Shown one piece after another: positions 31,765 through 34,244 of a DNA stretch of 34,244 bases. The translations under genes and the position numbers were made by a program. The stretch spans positions 1 to 34,244 of the forward strand of contig MHDC01000004.1 of the NCBI GenBank assembly GCA_001803415.1. Direction: 5' to 3'. Origin of the DNA: Microgenomates group bacterium RBG_16_45_19 (GTDB lineage: Bacteria > Patescibacteriota > Microgenomatia > UBA1400 > RBG-16-45-19). The notes beneath the pieces were generated by a model. The model ran no database searches and was not told the DNA's origin. It saw only the letters and a program-made list of their open reading frames with translations. Position 1 is the stretch's first letter. The number at the start of each line of letters is the position of its first letter.

Positions 31765-33178
31765 AATTCACCTTACCTCAAACTGGCTTTTTAGTCTCGG
31801 CTGTTTAACTATTTTGAGTTTGTTTTTGGCCTTAAGGCTCTACCGTTTGCCTCAAAGCCTGTTGTTTTTTAACGATATGGGCCGGGACTTTTTGGAACTG
31901 TACGAGTGGCAGACCACCGGTTTACCACCGCTCCTAGGCCCCCAAACCTCGGTTATCTCTTTTAATCAAAGTGCTGTCTATTTTTATCTATTGTATCCAT
32001 TTTATCGCTTAACTGGAGCTTCCGACTTAGCTAGCGTTTACGCCCTCCTCACCACCGCGGTAGTCGTTTTTTTTATCGGTGTTATCTATGCCTTCAACCA
32101 CCCGTTGGAACGTCGGCGGTTCTTAGTCACCGCCTTTATCCTCGTCATTCATCCGCTCGTAGTTACCCAGAACCGTTTTATCTGGAATCCCTCGTTTGTC
32201 CCATATTTTTTGACCGCTGCCTTATTCGTTTATCCCCGCTTACTCCATCCAAGACCACCCCGGGGTTTGATTCATTGGTATGCTGCTCTGGTGACGTTGG
32301 CAGTTAGCTTTAATTATTCAGCTTTACCCGTTGTTTTAGCTTCAGTCCTCTATGGTTGCTGGATTTGGCGTCGTTCGGCCGGTAAAATTTTGGGTTGGCT
32401 AGCTGCCTATGTCCTGCTCTGGAATCTACCCACCCTCCTCTTTGAAATAAGACATCAGTTTGCTCTCAGTTATTTGTTTCTTATCGGTCAGCGTACCGGT
32501 CTGGTTAGTCAAAGCGCTCTAACCAAATTATCCGCCCTCTTCACTTACTTAGGTGCCGCTCCCTCTCTCGCAGTTTGGTTGATCGGTGTCTTGCTCTTAG
32601 TTTGTATATTTTTTACTTGGCGCTTCCCGGCTGCTAGTCCGGTTCGAACCTACCTCGTCCTCTTAATTATCGCCCTGGTTATCACCATTTTATTACCAGT
32701 GGCTGTCGAAGCCCATTATCTTTTCGGTTTTATCAGCCTTTTGAGCCTGCTCATTGCCAACCTGCCGCTGCCGGTTGCTGCAGTAATCACTCTGGTTTTA
32801 GCTTTGACCTGGTTGCGTCCGCCTTTATTTACCGGCTATTTTAAACCGGTGGTGCGAACTTTAGCTGATCTAAATCGCTGCTACCAAACCTTTTGTGCCA
32901 CCCACCAACAACCGCTTTATGTCTCGATGCAATCAGGCTTATTACCTTACCACAATGCCCCGGAGCATCGTTATTTTATGCTAAAAGCCGGTTGCCAAGC
33001 CTTAAATATTGCTCAACATCAAGACCAAGCTCAAACCATGGTGGTCGTGGCTGATGATTCGACCTATGAACACGGCCAAACCGCTTACCACGAACTGACC
33101 CTCTTTGGCCCCTCCCGAGAAGTCGAAGTCTTTACTTGCCAAGACAACTTACGCCTTCATCTCTTGGAAAAACTATGA
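31751..33178 (+). CDS. GT-C-like membrane glycosyltransferase
   Basis: 475 residues with ten or more hydrophobic helices and a soluble C-terminal part from about residue 375. The first loop after helix 1 carries FFNDMGRDFLELYEW, with acidic residues in the position of the catalytic Asp of GT-C (PMT/ArnT, GT39/GT83) enzymes. Such enzymes move a sugar from a polyprenyl-phosphate donor on the outer face. Family assignment is by layout and the acidic loop only. It is coupled by an ATGA overlap to the next GT-C-type gene, so the two may work in sequence on the flipped glycan. Confidence 0.7.
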   Translation: MSTPKIHLTSNWLFSLGCLTILSLFLALRLYRLPQSLLFFNDMGRDFLELYEWQTTGLPPLLGPQTSVISFNQSAVYFYLLYPFYRLTGASDLASVYALLTTAVVVFFIGVIYAFNHPLERRRFLVTAFILVIHPLVVTQNRFIWNPSFVPYFLTAALFVYPRLLHPRPPRGLIHWYAALVTLAVSFNYSALPVVLASVLYGCWIWRRSAGKILGWLAAYVLLWNLPTLLFEIRHQFALSYLFLIGQRTGLVSQSALTKLSALFTYLGAAPSLAVWLIGVLLLVCIFFTWRFPAASPVRTYLVLLIIALVITILLPVAVEAHYLFGFISLLSLLIANLPLPVAAVITLVLALTWLRPPLFTGYFKPVVRTLADLNRCYQTFCATHQQPLYVSMQSGLLPYHNAPEHRYFMLKAGCQALNIAQHQDQAQTMVVVADDSTYEHGQTAYHELTLFGPSREVEVFTCQDNLRLHLLEKL

Positions 33179-34244
33179 CCAAAACTTTACTGATATTACT
33201 TTTATTAGCTTGCCTCCTCCGTTTACCTTTACTCAACGGTTCCTTTTGGCTGGATGAAGCCGCTGAAGCCTTAGCCGGTCAGCAGCCGCTGGCTCAACTC
33301 CTCCTCATGCGTGGCGATTTCCACCCGCCCCTGCACTATGTTCCGGTCCACTTCTTCCTCTTAGTTAGCCGGGCGGAATGGTGGTTAAGGCTGACTTCGC
33401 TCCTCCCGGCCTTAATGACCCTCTTCTTAACGGTTAAACTGAGCCAGACTTTACTTAAACCGGCTCTGGCTGGGGCGGTCGGCCTCTATTTGGCTACCTC
33501 TCAATTCCACCTCTATTACTCCCAAGAACTTCGGCCTTATAGTCTGGCGGCTATGTGGGGTATTTTAAGTCTCTTTTATCTTTGGCTTTGGCTTAAGTCT
33601 CGGCTCTCAATCTGGCCTTTAGTCCTGATTAACCTCGCCGGTTTGTTTACCGTTTACACCTTTGTTTTTTGTCTGATTGGTCAAATCGTCTATGTTTTCA
33701 TGGTCAATCGGGATCGTTTAAAAGCCTATTATGGTCACCTTCTTGCAGTCGGCCTCGGCTCCAGTTGGTGGTGGTTATTCTGGTTACCCCAATGGCAAGC
33801 CGGCTTTAAGTTGCGCCAGCTTTTACCCGGCTGGGATCAGGTCGTTAGCCCGCCGTGGCTTAAAGCCCTGCCTTTAACCCTGGAAAAATTATTTTTAGGC
33901 ACCCTCCCGGTCCCCGATGCCCTCTTCGGTTTTGGTCTGGTTGCCGGCTTAACGATCGGTCTATTCCTGGCTGTCTTAACCACTTGGTTTCAACCCAGAC
34001 TGCGTCCTTTACTGGCCTATTTTTTAACTGTTTTATTGACGGCTTTTATCGTCACTCCCTTTGTTCCCCTTTTAGATCCCAAACGCCTCTTATTTCTCTT
34101 ACCGGTCTTAGCCATCCTCTTAATCGGCGCTTTGAGTCAATGGTCTCGGTTCAAATTTTTCTTTGGTGGTCTGCTTCTCCTCAATTGTCTGGTCATCGGT
34201 TTGTATTGGCTCAAACCCGAGTATCAGCGGGAACCGTGGCGGGC
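33175..34244 (+). CDS. GT-C glycosyltransferase (PMT/ArnT, GT39-like), cut by the window end
   Basis: 356 residues are open from ATG 33175 to the end of the window with no stop. After the first helix come FWLDEAAEA, with the Asp-Glu of the catalytic first loop, and RGDFHPPLHYVPVHFFL, the typical second-loop 'HPPL' block of GT39-type mannosyl/aminoarabinosyltransferases. LYYSQELRPYSLAAM is another common feature. Then follow about nine further helices. It should transfer a sugar from polyprenyl phosphate outside the membrane. It overlaps the preceding gene by ATGA. The missing C-terminus is simply beyond the window. Confidence 0.85.
   Translation, partial: MTKTLLILLLLACLLRLPLLNGSFWLDEAAEALAGQQPLAQLLLMRGDFHPPLHYVPVHFFLLVSRAEWWLRLTSLLPALMTLFLTVKLSQTLLKPALAGAVGLYLATSQFHLYYSQELRPYSLAAMWGILSLFYLWLWLKSRLSIWPLVLINLAGLFTVYTFVFCLIGQIVYVFMVNRDRLKAYYGHLLAVGLGSSWWWLFWLPQWQAGFKLRQLLPGWDQVVSPPWLKALPLTLEKLFLGTLPVPDALFGFGLVAGLTIGLFLAVLTTWFQPRLRPLLAYFLTVLLTAFIVTPFVPLLDPKRLLFLLPVLAILLIGALSQWSRFKFFFGGLLLLNCLVIGLYWLKPEYQREPWR

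Noticed and set aside
31443-31808. 121-codon plus-strand frame
   Set aside because: It overlaps the flippase gene in another frame and is rich in Arg, Gly and Ser without pattern.
1-34244. CRISPR array, insertion sequence, tRNA or rRNA genes
   Set aside because: By reading I saw no regularly spaced repeats, transposase motifs or cloverleaf-like sequences; a tool search could still find a diverged tRNA.

Overview
The window reads as a surface-glycan (capsule/O-antigen-like) biosynthesis island from a small-genome bacterium, most likely a Patescibacteria/CPR member (possibly Microgenomates-like). This is an inference from protein style, dense operons with ATGA and 8-base overlaps, scarce Shine-Dalgarno sites and several apparently leaderless starts. 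TGA is used as a normal stop at many junctions, so the code is not that of the TGA-recoding CPR lineages.

Layout. (1) 1-268: decayed end of a YdcF/DUF218-like gene. (2) 7495 down to 382, minus strand: a deoxysugar operon with a RmlC-like cupin, MFS transporter, sugar C-methyltransferase, RmlD-like reductase, WecB 2-epimerase, GT2 and a membrane-anchored SDR epimerase. (3) 7514 to 13095, plus strand, divergent from it: two membrane proteins, a methyltransferase, a complete thiolase and a FabG/PhaB-like reductase. (4) 15607 down to 13076, minus: methyltransferase, left-handed-beta-helix acyltransferase and NodB-type deacetylase. (5) 19259 down to 15707, minus: three glycosyltransferases. (6) 19376-19657: a small unknown ORF. 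(7) 22399 down to 19678, minus: PP-loop (CysD/CysH-like) protein, sulfatase-fold enzyme with a Thr in place of the formylglycine Cys, and a truncated RgpF-like protein. (8) 22438 to 26138: an accessory patch in which an intact FkbM methyltransferase lies between a complete AbiE toxin-antitoxin pair and a second, nonsense-interrupted DUF6922/AbiEii pair; a decayed copy of the FkbM C-terminus lies beyond the AbiE pair. (9) 30441 down to 26127, minus: Wzm/Wzt ABC exporter, GT2 and two membrane acyltransferases. (10) 30487 to the window end, plus: Wzx-like flippase and two GT-C-type membrane proteins, the last cut by the window edge.

Together the genes make activated deoxy and branched sugars, assemble them with several glycosyltransferases, decorate them (methyl, acyl, deacetyl and perhaps hydroxybutyryl groups) and export them by two routes, ABC and flippase. 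The most unusual points are: a thiolase plus 3-ketoacyl reductase pair inside a glycan operon; a repeated TATAAT box 6-8 bases before operon-first start codons; a traceable fkbM pseudogene whose deletion has 5-base microhomology ends; a long inverted repeat before abiEi; and an AbiEii-type toxin broken by a single in-frame TAA.
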